In this document: positions 31,107 to 39,141 of the stretch, piece after piece
Layout of the letters: each line of letters starts with the position of its first letter
How positions within the stretch are numbered: the first letter of the stretch is position 1
Origin: Candidatus Ruthenibacterium merdigallinarum
GTDB taxonomy: Bacteria; Bacillota; Clostridia; Oscillospirales; Ruminococcaceae
Assembly: GCA_019113785.1 (NCBI GenBank)
Contig: DXGT01000052.1
Coordinates: 1 to 41,447 of the forward strand
Direction of reading: 5' to 3'
DNA: 41,447 bases
Translations under genes and position numbers: made by a program
The notes under the pieces: model-generated
Told to the model about the DNA's origin: nothing
Database searches by the model: none
The model's input: the letters and a program-made list of their open reading frames with translations, nothing else

Positions 31107-31964
31107 TTATTTTATTGATGGCGTTCCCTCGCCTGCCTGCGCCGCGCACGGCGCGAGCGGCTGCGGGACAAAGCGCCCGGCCTTGAGCACATACAGCTGG
31201 CGGAAACCGCACTGCGCCGCAAGGCGCGCCGCGCGCGCAAGGCCGAAGGCGACCGCCGCCGGCTCGTGGGCGTCGGCGTTCACCGTCACTTTGCCGCCCA
31301 TCTGCGCCAGCGCCCGCAGCAAAAAGGGCGCGGGATAAAACGTGTCGCGGTACCCGCGGTACACCCCGCCGGTGTTGATCTCCACAATGCAGCCCGCCTC
31401 GGCGCAGCACGCGAGCGCCCGCAGCGCCGCGGCGCGGTAGGCGGGCGCGTCCTCGCTAAAAAAGCGGCCGTGCGCGTTGTTTTTGACGATCAGGTCGAGA
31501 TGGCCCACCACGTCGGGCCGAAAGCGGCGCACGTTCCGCTCCACGGCCTCGTAATACGCGCGCGCCGCGGCCAGGCCGTCGCCGCCGAACTCCCCGGCGC
31601 ACGCCGCGAACTGCCCGGCGTCCGCGTCCACCGCGTACAGGCGGCCCGTGCGCGGGCCCTTGACATAGTGCACCGAGCCCAGCACATAGTCGAACGCTTC
31701 GCGCCGCGCCACGGGCTTGTACAGGTCCTGCTCGACGCCCAGCGCGATGCGCAGCCGGCCCGCATATTCGCGCGCCAGCGCGCGGATGTCGCGGATGTAA
31801 GCCTCCTCGTCCAGCCGGGCGCAGAAGGGGTCGCTGTGGCAGGAGAAGCCGAAGTCGGAAAAGCCGGCCTTGCAGGCGGCCTCGGCCATTTCGCGGGCCG
31901 TGGCGCGCCCGTCGCAGTGCGTGCAGTGGTTGTGGCTGGAGGCCGTGACGGCAAAACCGCTCAC
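31107..31964 (-). CDS. PHP-domain phosphatase, probable histidinol-phosphatase (HisJ/HisK type)
   Basis: A 285-aa PHP-family enzyme. Metal-binding motifs: HNHCTHCDG (11-19), FSCHSD, GSVHYVKG, VGHLDLIVKN, EINTGG and VNADAHEP, in the expected order. Monofunctional PHP histidinol-phosphatases of Firmicutes have this length and layout and convert histidinol phosphate to histidinol. No other his gene is nearby, so a different phosphomonoester substrate is possible. The GTG at 31964 overlaps the pepT stop (GTGA). Confidence 0.85.
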   Translation of the reverse strand: MSGFAVTASSHNHCTHCDGRATAREMAEAACKAGFSDFGFSCHSDPFCARLDEEAYIRDIRALAREYAGRLRIALGVEQDLYKPVARREAFDYVLGSVHYVKGPRTGRLYAVDADAGQFAACAGEFGGDGLAAARAYYEAVERNVRRFRPDVVGHLDLIVKNNAHGRFFSEDAPAYRAAALRALACCAEAGCIVEINTGGVYRGYRDTFYPAPFLLRALAQMGGKVTVNADAHEPAAVAFGLARAARLAAQCGFRQLYVLKAGRFVPQPLAPCAAQAGEGTPSIK

Positions 31965-33184
31965 AGCGGCTTTGCGTAGGCGCGCACAAGCCCGTGCAGC
32001 ACGCGCACGCTCGCGTCCATGCTCTCGACGGTGATGCACTCGTATGGGCCGTGCGCGTTGTGGCCGCCCGTGCCCAGGTTCGGGCACGGCAGGCCCATGT
32101 ACGACAGGTTCGCCCCGTCCGTGCCGCCGCGGATGGGCTCGATCTTTACCTCGGCGCCCGCCTCCTCGATGGCCTTTTTCGCATTTTCGATCAGGTGCAT
32201 GCACGGCGCGATCTTCTCGGCCATGTTATAATAGGTGTCCGTGATCTCCACGCGCACCTCGGCCGTGGGATACTTTTTTTGCATCTCCGCGGCGATGTCG
32301 CGCAAAAGCTGCTTGCGCCGGGCAAAGCGCTGCGCGTCGTGGTCGCGCACGATCAGGCCCATGCGCGCGGCGGCGCAGTCGCCCGCGATGGACCCGACGT
32401 GGAAAAAGCCCTCGTAGCCCTCGGTGGCCGCCGGCGTCTCGTCCGCGGGCAGCTTTGCCACGATCTCGCAGCACAGAAGCAGCGCGTTCACCATCACGCC
32501 CTTGGCGCTGCCCGGGTGCACGGACACGCCCGTCACCGCGAACTCGGCCGCGGCGGCGTTGAAGTTCTCGTACTCGATGCCGCCCACTTCGCCGCCGTCC
32601 ACCGTGTAGGCGAACTGCGCGCCGAAGGCCGCGAGGTCGAAGTGGCGCGTGCCCTCGCCGATCTCCTCGTCCGGCGTGAACGCGATGCACACGCGCCCGT
32701 GCGGCGCATTCGTGTTCGTCAGCTCCTCGCACAGCGTCATGATCTCGGCGATGCCGGCCTTGTCGTCCGCGCCCAGCAGCGTGGAGCCGTCCGCCGTGAT
32801 CAGCGTGCGGCCCGCGAGGGCCTTCATCGCGGGGAAATCCGCCGTGCGGATGACGCGGCCGCCCTTGGGCAGCACGACGTCGCCGCCGTCGTAATTCTCG
32901 TGCACGATGGGCTGCACGTTCTCGCCCGAAAACGCGGGCGCCGTGTCCATGTGGGCCACAAAGCCCAGCGCGGGCGCGCCCTCGCAGCCGGGCGTGGCCT
33001 CGAGATGCGCATAGACGTAGCCCGTGTCGCTGACGAACGCGTCGGCCGCGCCCACGGCGTGCAGCTCCTCGGCCAGCATGCGCGCCAAATCCAGCTCGCA
33101 CGCGGCGGAGGGGCTCGCGCCGGAGTTTTCGTCCGACATCGTGTGTACTTTTACATAGTTGAGAAACCGTTCGTGTGCCCGCAT
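31961..33184 (-). CDS. pepT: Peptidase T (tripeptide aminopeptidase)
   Basis: A 407-aa M20B zinc aminopeptidase that removes N-terminal residues from tripeptides in the cytoplasm. The metal and catalytic motifs are FVAHMDTAP (75-83: His78, Asp80), TLLGADDKAGIAEIM, FTPDEEIGEGTRHFD (Glu pair) and GTGGHNAHGPYE near the C-terminus. The start at 33184 has GAGAGGGAA upstream. It heads the unit pepT-PHP phosphatase-ppa, driven by the promoter at 33257-33286. Confidence 0.95.
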   Translation of the reverse strand: MRAHERFLNYVKVHTMSDENSGASPSAACELDLARMLAEELHAVGAADAFVSDTGYVYAHLEATPGCEGAPALGFVAHMDTAPAFSGENVQPIVHENYDGGDVVLPKGGRVIRTADFPAMKALAGRTLITADGSTLLGADDKAGIAEIMTLCEELTNTNAPHGRVCIAFTPDEEIGEGTRHFDLAAFGAQFAYTVDGGEVGGIEYENFNAAAAEFAVTGVSVHPGSAKGVMVNALLLCCEIVAKLPADETPAATEGYEGFFHVGSIAGDCAAARMGLIVRDHDAQRFARRKQLLRDIAAEMQKKYPTAEVRVEITDTYYNMAEKIAPCMHLIENAKKAIEEAGAEVKIEPIRGGTDGANLSYMGLPCPNLGTGGHNAHGPYECITVESMDASVRVLHGLVRAYAKPL

Positions 33185-33256
33185 GGCAATTCCCTCTCCT
33201 CTCGTTTTGCATCCGCGCCCGCTGCCCATGCTGTGTACGGGCGCCTCTCTGGCATC

Positions 33257-33286
33257 ATTATAGCCCCGCCGGGGCGCGCGCGTCAA
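33257..33286 (-). promoter_or_regulatory. Promoter of pepT
   Basis: Minus strand TTGACG (33286-33281), an 18-bp spacer, TATAAT (33262-33257). The GC-rich spacer carries CCCCGCCGGGG, a small palindrome. Confidence 0.82.
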
Positions 33287-33337
33287 CCAAAAGCGGCGGC
33301 GCGGCGCGGCCGAATATGTAAAATGCGCGCCAAAGGC

Positions 33338-33372
33338 TTTCCCTTGGCGTCGAAATATGGTATAGTTAATAC
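33338..33372 (+). promoter_or_regulatory. Probable promoter of the polysaccharide locus
   Basis: Two overlapping readings: TTTCCC (33338-33343), 17 bp, TATAGT (33361-33366); or TTGGCG (33344-33349), 17 bp, TAATAC (33367-33372). Both lie in the AT-rich stretch 50-80 nt before the capE start. GGGAGG precedes that start. Confidence 0.5.
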
Positions 33373-33420
33373 TGATATATTGCGAGATTGTGCGCACAGA
33401 AGCGAATGGGAGGTTTCCGC

Positions 33421-34467
33421 ATGGAGACGAATGTGTTCAAAGACAAGACCCTTCTGATCACCGGCGGCACGGGCAGTTTCGGCAACACCGTGCTGCGCCA
33501 TTTTTTGCACAGCGATATCGGCGAGATCCGCATTTTCTCGCGCGATGAGAAAAAGCAGGACGACATGCGCCACGAGTACCAGCAGGCCTACCCCGAACTG
33601 GCGGGCAAGCTGAAATTCTACATCGGCGACGTGCGCGAGCCGGCCAGCCTGAAAAGCACGATGCGCGGGGTGGACTTCATCTTTCACGCCGCGGCCTTAA
33701 AACAGGTGCCCAGCTGCGAGTTCTTCCCGATGGAGGCCGTGCGCACGAATATCGTCGGCACGGACAACGTGCTGACGGCCGCCATCGACGCCGGCGTGAA
33801 AAAAGTGGTGTGCCTGTCTACGGACAAGGCGGCCTATCCCATCAACGCGATGGGTATCAGCAAAGCGATGATGGAAAAAGTGATCGGCGCGAAGGCGCGC
33901 ACCGTGCGCGCCGAGGACACGACGATCTGCTGCACGCGCTACGGCAACGTGATGGCCAGCCGCGGCAGCGTGATCCCCCTGTTCATCGAGCAGATCAAGG
34001 CGGGCAAGCCCATCACCATCACCGACCCGGACATGACGCGCTTTTTGATGAGCCTGGACGAAGCCGTGGACCTGGTGGGCTTCGCCTTCCAGAACGCGCG
34101 GCCCGGCGATTTGTTCGTGCAGAAGGCCCCGGCCAGCACGATCGGCGATCTGGCCAAAGCCGTGCAGCGTCTGTTCGGCGACACGGGCACGCACATCATC
34201 GGCACACGCCACGGCGAAAAGCTGTACGAGACGCTGCTGACGCGCGAGGAGCGCGTGCGCAGCGAGGACATGGGCGGGTATTACCGCGTGTCCGCCGACG
34301 GGCGCGACCTCAACTACGACAAATATTTCGTGCAGGGCAAGGTGCACACGCAGGCCAGCGAGGACTACACCAGCCACAACACCCGCCGGCTGACGGTGGA
34401 CGAAGTGGTGGAAAAGCTGCTGAGCCTCGACTATGTCAAAAAGGAGCTGAGCGAACTTGGCCGATAA
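33421..34467 (+). CDS. capE: UDP-GlcNAc 4,6-dehydratase/epimerase, CapE/WbjB/FnlA type
   Basis: A 348-aa extended SDR enzyme that converts UDP-GlcNAc to a 4-keto-6-deoxy talose-type intermediate, the first step to UDP-L-FucNAc. LLITGGTGSFGN (11-22) is the NAD(P) loop; FHAAALKQVPSCE and CLSTDKAAYP follow. Where most SDRs have YxxxK the sequence reads MGISK (144-148), a Met in place of Tyr, a substitution reported in the CapE subfamily. ATG 33421 follows GGGAGG; an earlier in-frame ATG lies upstream of the RBS. CapF and CapG follow at once, which supports the pathway. Confidence 0.92.
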   Translation: METNVFKDKTLLITGGTGSFGNTVLRHFLHSDIGEIRIFSRDEKKQDDMRHEYQQAYPELAGKLKFYIGDVREPASLKSTMRGVDFIFHAAALKQVPSCEFFPMEAVRTNIVGTDNVLTAAIDAGVKKVVCLSTDKAAYPINAMGISKAMMEKVIGAKARTVRAEDTTICCTRYGNVMASRGSVIPLFIEQIKAGKPITITDPDMTRFLMSLDEAVDLVGFAFQNARPGDLFVQKAPASTIGDLAKAVQRLFGDTGTHIIGTRHGEKLYETLLTREERVRSEDMGGYYRVSADGRDLNYDKYFVQGKVHTQASEDYTSHNTRRLTVDEVVEKLLSLDYVKKELSELGR

Positions 34468-35593
34468 AAAAACGCCCATCCTCATCACGGGGGCAGGCGG
34501 CTTTGTGGGCAAGAACCTGACCGCCGCGCTGCGCACGGCCGGCTATGAGGACCTGATGCTGTTCGACGTCGACACGCCTAAAGAAAAGCTGGCCGAATAC
34601 GCCGCGCGCGCGGGCTTTGTGTTCCACCTTGCGGGCGTCAACCGCCCGAAGGACCCGTCCGAGTTCTACACGGGCAACCGCGGCTTCACCGAGGAGGTGC
34701 TGCACCAGCTGGCGCTGGCGGGCAACAAAGCGCCCGTATTGGTGACAAGCTCCGTGCAGGCGGCGCTGGACAACGACTACGGCAAGTCCAAGCGCGAGGC
34801 CGAGCAGCTGGTGTTCGACCACGAGACGGCCACCGGCGCGACGGCGCTGGTGTACCGGCTGCCGGGCGTGTTCGGCAAGTGGTGCCGCCCGTCGTACAAC
34901 AGCGTGGTGGCTACGTTCTGCCACAACATCGCGCACGGGCTGCCCATTGAAGTGCGCGACCCCGCGTACAGCTTCCCGCTGGTGTACATCGACGACGTGG
35001 TGGCCGAGTTCATCCGGGCGCTCGAGGGCGGCGCCGTGCGCGACTGCTCGCTGCCCGGGCGCTGCTGGCTGACGTGCGAGACGTACGAGGTGACGCTGGG
35101 GCGCCTGGCCGAACTGATCGAGAGCTTCCGCGACAGCCGCGGCGACCTCTCCGTGCCCGACCAGGGCGACCCGTTTGTGAAAAAGCTGTACGCGACGTAC
35201 CTGTCCTACCTGCCCGAGGACGCGTTCTCCTACCCCTTGAAGATGAACGTGGACGCGCGCGGCAGCTTTACCGAGTTCCTGCGCACGCCCGAGCGCGGGC
35301 AGGTGAGCGTCAACGTGGCCAAACCCGGCATCGTCAAGGGCAACCACTGGCACCACACGAAGAACGAGAAATTCCTCGTGGTGAAGGGCGAGGCGGCCAT
35401 CCGTTTCCGCAAGCTCGGCACCGACGCAGTGATCGAGTACCGCGTGTCGGGCGAAAAGCTCGAGGTGGTGGACATCCCCACCGGCTACACGCACAACATT
35501 GAAAACGTCGGCGAGGGCGACCTTGTCACCGTGATGTGGGCCAGCGAGCCGTTCGACCCCGAAAAGCCGGACACGTTTTTTGAAAAAGTATAA
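34457..35593 (+). CDS. capF: Bifunctional SDR/cupin CapF (WbjC/FnlB type)
   Basis: A 378-aa two-domain enzyme, second in UDP-L-FucNAc synthesis (epimerisation plus NADPH-dependent reduction of the CapE product). The N-terminal Rossmann domain has ITGAGGFVGKN (10-20) and YGKSK (108-112, YxxxK). The C-terminal cupin starts near residue 266 with DARGSFTEFLRTPERGQVSV and the metal-ligand cluster GNHWHHTKNEKF. The start is TTG at 34457, ten bases after AAGGAG, overlapping capE by 11 nt. Confidence 0.93.
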   Translation: MADKKTPILITGAGGFVGKNLTAALRTAGYEDLMLFDVDTPKEKLAEYAARAGFVFHLAGVNRPKDPSEFYTGNRGFTEEVLHQLALAGNKAPVLVTSSVQAALDNDYGKSKREAEQLVFDHETATGATALVYRLPGVFGKWCRPSYNSVVATFCHNIAHGLPIEVRDPAYSFPLVYIDDVVAEFIRALEGGAVRDCSLPGRCWLTCETYEVTLGRLAELIESFRDSRGDLSVPDQGDPFVKKLYATYLSYLPEDAFSYPLKMNVDARGSFTEFLRTPERGQVSVNVAKPGIVKGNHWHHTKNEKFLVVKGEAAIRFRKLGTDAVIEYRVSGEKLEVVDIPTGYTHNIENVGEGDLVTVMWASEPFDPEKPDTFFEKV

Positions 35594-35617
35594 AGAGTGA
35601 AGGAGTATCAGGCAGCG

Positions 35618-36760
35618 ATGGCACAGAAACTGAAACTGATGACGATCGTCGGCACGCGGCCGGAGATCATCCGCCTGTCGCAGGTTATCAAAAAGTGCGA
35701 CGTCTATTTCGAGCAGGTCCTTGTGCACACGGGGCAGAATTACAATTACACGCTCAACCAGATCTTTTTTGAGGACCTGGGCCTGCGCGCGCCCGATTTC
35801 TACCTCGACGCCGTGGGCGGCGATTTGGGCGAGACCATCGGCAACATCATCGCCAAGAGCTACCGGCTGATGGTGCAGCAAAAGCCCGACGCGCTGCTGA
35901 TCCTGGGCGACACGAACAGCTGCCTGTCCGCCATTGCGGCCAAGCGCCTGCACATCCCCATCTTCCACATGGAGGCCGGCAACCGCTGCTTTGACGAGTG
36001 CCTGCCCGAGGAGACGAACCGGCGCATCGTCGACCACATCGCCGACGTGAACCTGTGCTACTCCGAGCACGCGCGCCGCTACCTGAACGCCGAGGGCACC
36101 GCCAAGGAGCGCACATACGTGACGGGCAGCCCCATGGCGGAGGTGCTGCGCGCGAACCTGGACGCCATTGAAAAGAGCGACGTGCTCGAGCGGCTGGGCC
36201 TTGCGCCGCAGCGCTACATGCTGCTGAGCGCGCACCGCGAGGAGAACATCGACACCGAGAAGAACTTCATCGACCTGTTCACCTCGATCAACCATCTGGC
36301 GCAGACGTACGACATGCCCATCCTCTACTCGTGCCACCCGCGCAGCCGCAAGCGGCTGGAGGCCATGCACTTTGCGCTGGACAAGCGCGTGCGCCTGCAC
36401 GAGCCGTTGGGCTTCCACGATTACAACCACTTGCAGATGAACGCCTTCTGCGTGGTGAGCGACTCGGGCACGCTGCCCGAGGAGTCGAGCTTCTTCCTCA
36501 GCGTGGGCCATCCGTTCCCCGCCGTGTGCATCCGCACGTCCACCGAGCGCCCCGAGGCGCTGGACAAGGGCTGCTTCATCCTGGCGGGCATCAGCGAGGG
36601 CGGCGTCGAGCAGGCCGTGCAGACGGCCGTGGAGATGAACCGCAACGGCGACGCGGGCATCCCCGTGCCGTACTACGTCGAGGACGTCTCGGTGAAAGTG
36701 GTCAAGCTGATCCAGAGCTATGTGGGCGTCGTCAACAAAATGGTCTGGCGCAAGAGCTGA
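35618..36760 (+). CDS. capG: UDP-N-acetylglucosamine 2-epimerase-like CapG (WbjD/FnlC type)
   Basis: A 380-aa non-hydrolysing 2-epimerase that finishes UDP-L-FucNAc. TIVGTRPEIIRLSQVI, LLILGDTNSCLSAIAAKRLH, FHMEAGNRCFDE, LLSAHREENIDTEKNF and SDSGTLPEESSFF are the GT-B-fold epimerase motifs; position after capEF sets it apart from WecB. I used ATG 35618; AAGGAG lies 12 bases upstream, slightly long. A GTG at 35597 lacks an RBS. Confidence 0.92.
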   Translation: MAQKLKLMTIVGTRPEIIRLSQVIKKCDVYFEQVLVHTGQNYNYTLNQIFFEDLGLRAPDFYLDAVGGDLGETIGNIIAKSYRLMVQQKPDALLILGDTNSCLSAIAAKRLHIPIFHMEAGNRCFDECLPEETNRRIVDHIADVNLCYSEHARRYLNAEGTAKERTYVTGSPMAEVLRANLDAIEKSDVLERLGLAPQRYMLLSAHREENIDTEKNFIDLFTSINHLAQTYDMPILYSCHPRSRKRLEAMHFALDKRVRLHEPLGFHDYNHLQMNAFCVVSDSGTLPEESSFFLSVGHPFPAVCIRTSTERPEALDKGCFILAGISEGGVEQAVQTAVEMNRNGDAGIPVPYYVEDVSVKVVKLIQSYVGVVNKMVWRKS

Positions 36761-36761
36761 T

Positions 36762-37973
36762 ATGGCAGAGAAAAAACGCCTCCTTGTGGTCAGCCAGCAC
36801 TACTGGCCGGAAAATTTCCGCATCACGGACATCTGCGAGGGCTTTGCCGCCGGCGGGTTTGAAGTGGACGTGCTGTGCGGCATCCCGAATTACCCCAAGG
36901 GCGAGTGGTTCGAGGGCTACGGCCCGCGCGGGCCGCGGCGCGAGGAGCGCGCGGGCGTGCAGATTTTCCGCGCGCGCGAGGTGCGCCGGCGCGGCAACAC
37001 CGCTTTGCGCATCTTTTTGAACTACGTCTCGTTCCCGCTGTGCGCGCTGGCGAACCTGCGCCGCCTGCCCGGCGGGTACGACGCGGTGCTGTGCTATGAG
37101 ACGAGCCCCGTGCTGATGATCTTCCCCGCGTGGGTGTACGCGAAACTGCACCGCCTGCCGCTGACGACGTACGTGCTGGACCTGTGGCCGGAGAACCTGT
37201 ACTCGGTTCTGCCGGTGAAAAACCGGCTGCTGCGCGCCGTCGCAAAGGGCGTGTCGCACTGGCTGTACCGCCGGTGCGGCCGGCTGATCGCCATGTCCGA
37301 CGCGCTGGCCGAGATGCTGCGCGCCGTCGCGCCCGCGGCCGAGGTCGTCACCATCCCGCAGTATTGCGAGGACTTTTACGCCGAGGACGTGCGCGACGAG
37401 GCGCTTGCGGCGCGCTTTGCCGGCCGCTTCAACGTGGTGTTCACCGGCAACATCAGCCCCGCGCAGGATTTGGGGCTGCTCGTGGCCTGCGCGCAGCGCC
37501 TGCGGCGCGAAAACCGGCGCGACATCCATTTTGTCATCGTGGGCGACGGCATGAGCCGCGAGGCGCTGCAAGCGCAGATCGAGCGCGAGGGCCTCGGCGA
37601 GTGGTTCTCGTTCGAGGGCCAGCGCCCGGCGCGGGACATCCCGCGCTACACCGGCGTCGCCGGGGCGCTGTTTGCCGCGCTGGCCGACTCGGCCGACCTC
37701 GGCCTCACGGTGCCGGCGAAGATCACAAGCTATCTCGCGGCCGGCAAGCCCTGCCTTGTGGCCGTGAACGGCGAGGCCGCGCGCGTGATACAGCAGGCCG
37801 GCGCGGGCCTTGCGAGCGGGGCGGGCGACGCCGCGGCGCTGTACGAAAACCTTGTGCGCCTGGCGGACATGCCCGCCGAAGAGCGCGCCGGGATGGGCGC
37901 GCGCGGACGCAGTTGGTACCGCGCGCACTTTTCGCGCGCGCTGCTGCTGGAGCGCCTCAAGGCGCTGTTTTGA
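36762..37973 (+). CDS. GT4 glycosyltransferase, WbuB-like (candidate FucNAc transferase)
   Basis: A 403-aa GT-B-fold glycosyltransferase. VVSQHYWPENFRITDICEGF at the N-terminus, DLWPENL, the central NVVFTGNISPAQDLGLLV, and the donor-binding segment with VPAKITSYLAAGKPCL are typical of the WbuB/WcaI subgroup of GT4. In E. coli O26-type clusters WbuB follows the fnl genes and transfers L-FucNAc; the same order here suggests that sugar donor, as inference. ATG 36762 begins one base after the capG stop, so translation is probably coupled. Confidence 0.88.
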   Translation: MAEKKRLLVVSQHYWPENFRITDICEGFAAGGFEVDVLCGIPNYPKGEWFEGYGPRGPRREERAGVQIFRAREVRRRGNTALRIFLNYVSFPLCALANLRRLPGGYDAVLCYETSPVLMIFPAWVYAKLHRLPLTTYVLDLWPENLYSVLPVKNRLLRAVAKGVSHWLYRRCGRLIAMSDALAEMLRAVAPAAEVVTIPQYCEDFYAEDVRDEALAARFAGRFNVVFTGNISPAQDLGLLVACAQRLRRENRRDIHFVIVGDGMSREALQAQIEREGLGEWFSFEGQRPARDIPRYTGVAGALFAALADSADLGLTVPAKITSYLAAGKPCLVAVNGEAARVIQQAGAGLASGAGDAAALYENLVRLADMPAEERAGMGARGRSWYRAHFSRALLLERLKALF

Positions 37974-38020
37974 GCGGCGCGGGGCGCTTCCGGCAAAAAA
38001 ACGACCGATGAGGTGAATGT

Positions 38021-38737
38021 GTGAAGATCCTGATCATCATCCCCTGCTACAACGAGGAGGAGAACATCGAGCGCGTGGTGGCAAACCTCAAACAGGCCGC
38101 CCCCGAGGCGGATTACCTGATCGTGAACGACTGCTCCACCGACCGCTCGGCCGCCATCTGCCGCGACAACGGCTTTTCCTACGTCTCGCTGCCGGTGAAC
38201 CTTGGCATCGGCGGCGGGGTGCAGTGCGGCTATCTGTACGCGCGCGAGCACGGCTACGACATCACGGTGCAGATGGACGGCGACGGCCAGCACGACCCCG
38301 CCTACCTGCACCGCATCCTCGCGCCGGTGGCGGATGGGACGCTCGACATGTGCATCGGCAGCCGCTTCATTGAGCGCGACGGCTTTCAGAGCAGCGTGAT
38401 GCGCCGCGTGGGCATCAACTTCCTCAGCGCGCTGCTGCGCGTGTTGTGCGGCGTGCATGTGCGCGACGTCACCAGCGGCTTTCGCGCGTGCTCGAAGCGC
38501 CTGACGGCCTTTTACGCCGACCATTACGCGCAGGACTACCCCGAGCCCGAGGCCATCATCACCGCCGTGCTGGGCGGCTACCGCGTGGGCGAAGCGCCCG
38601 TCGTCATGCGCGAGCGCATGGGCGGCGTGTCGTCCATCAGCCCGTTCAAATCGGTGTATTACATGGTCAAGGTCAGCATTTCGCTCATCGTGTTCCGGCT
38701 GACCTCGCACCGCAGGAAAGGAGGCGAGCGGACATGA
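38021..38737 (+). CDS. GT2-family glycosyltransferase (DPM1-like)
   Basis: A 238-aa GT-A-fold enzyme: IIIPCYNEEENIERVVANL (5-23), IVNDCSTDRS, LPVNLGIGGGVQCGYLYA, the DxD in VQMDGDGQHDP (83-93), and GSRFIERDGFQSS. It resembles polyprenyl-phosphate sugar transferases without the C-terminal membrane helices, which may be supplied by the next gene. Start GTG 38021 after GAGGTG. Its stop overlaps the DUF2304 start (ATGA). Confidence 0.9.
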   Translation: MKILIIIPCYNEEENIERVVANLKQAAPEADYLIVNDCSTDRSAAICRDNGFSYVSLPVNLGIGGGVQCGYLYAREHGYDITVQMDGDGQHDPAYLHRILAPVADGTLDMCIGSRFIERDGFQSSVMRRVGINFLSALLRVLCGVHVRDVTSGFRACSKRLTAFYADHYAQDYPEPEAIITAVLGGYRVGEAPVVMRERMGGVSSISPFKSVYYMVKVSISLIVFRLTSHRRKGGERT

Positions 38738-39120
38738 CGGCCGCCCATATCGACCCCTTGTTCCGCGCGCTTTTGATCGCGGGCGTCGTTTTGTACCTCG
38801 GCGCCATTCTGTGGATGCTGAAAAAGAACAAGCTCACGGTGCGCTACTCCATCATCTGGCTTCTGTCGGGGCTCGTGTTCGCCGTGTTCGCCGTATGCCC
38901 GTACATCGTGCTCGTCCTGCGCGACTGGACGCAGATCGAGACGGTGGCGAACCTCGTGTTCATCCTGGTCATCGGCTTTATGCTGCTGCTTTTGCTCAGC
39001 CTGTCGAGCATCGTGTCCGGCCAGGCGGAAAAGCTCAAGCGCATGGCGCAGAAGATGGCGCTGCTGGAGCGGCGCGTGCGCGAGCTGGAAGAGCAGGCGA
39101 AAAACGGCAAAAAATCCTGA
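38734..39120 (+). CDS. DUF2304 small membrane protein
   Basis: A 128-aa protein with three predicted helices (about 9-29, 38-62, 70-95: ALLIAGVVLYLGAILWML, SIIWLLSGLVFAVFAVCPYI, VFILVIGFMLLLLLSLSSIV) and a C-terminal charged coiled coil (QAEKLKRMAQKMALLERRVR). DUF2304 genes are repeatedly found next to GT2 glycosyltransferases, but the function is not established. AAGGAGG precedes ATG 38734, which overlaps the GT2 stop. I infer a membrane anchor or partner for the GT2 enzyme. Confidence 0.85.
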   Translation: MTAAHIDPLFRALLIAGVVLYLGAILWMLKKNKLTVRYSIIWLLSGLVFAVFAVCPYIVLVLRDWTQIETVANLVFILVIGFMLLLLLSLSSIVSGQAEKLKRMAQKMALLERRVRELEEQAKNGKKS

Positions 39121-39141
39121 CGGAAGGGCGGTGACCCCGCT

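Larger units (their letters stand above)
33185..33420. other. Divergent intergenic region between pepT and capE
   Basis: This 236-bp gap separates the minus-strand housekeeping block from the plus-strand polysaccharide locus. It holds the pepT promoter on the minus strand and an AT-rich segment with the likely capE promoter on the plus strand. No gene is seen. Confidence 0.8.

Noticed and set aside
34436-36511. Minus-strand open frame of 691 codons opposite capE-capG
   Set aside because: It is the mirror of capF and capG, which carry all their family motifs; it is low-complexity and has no RBS.
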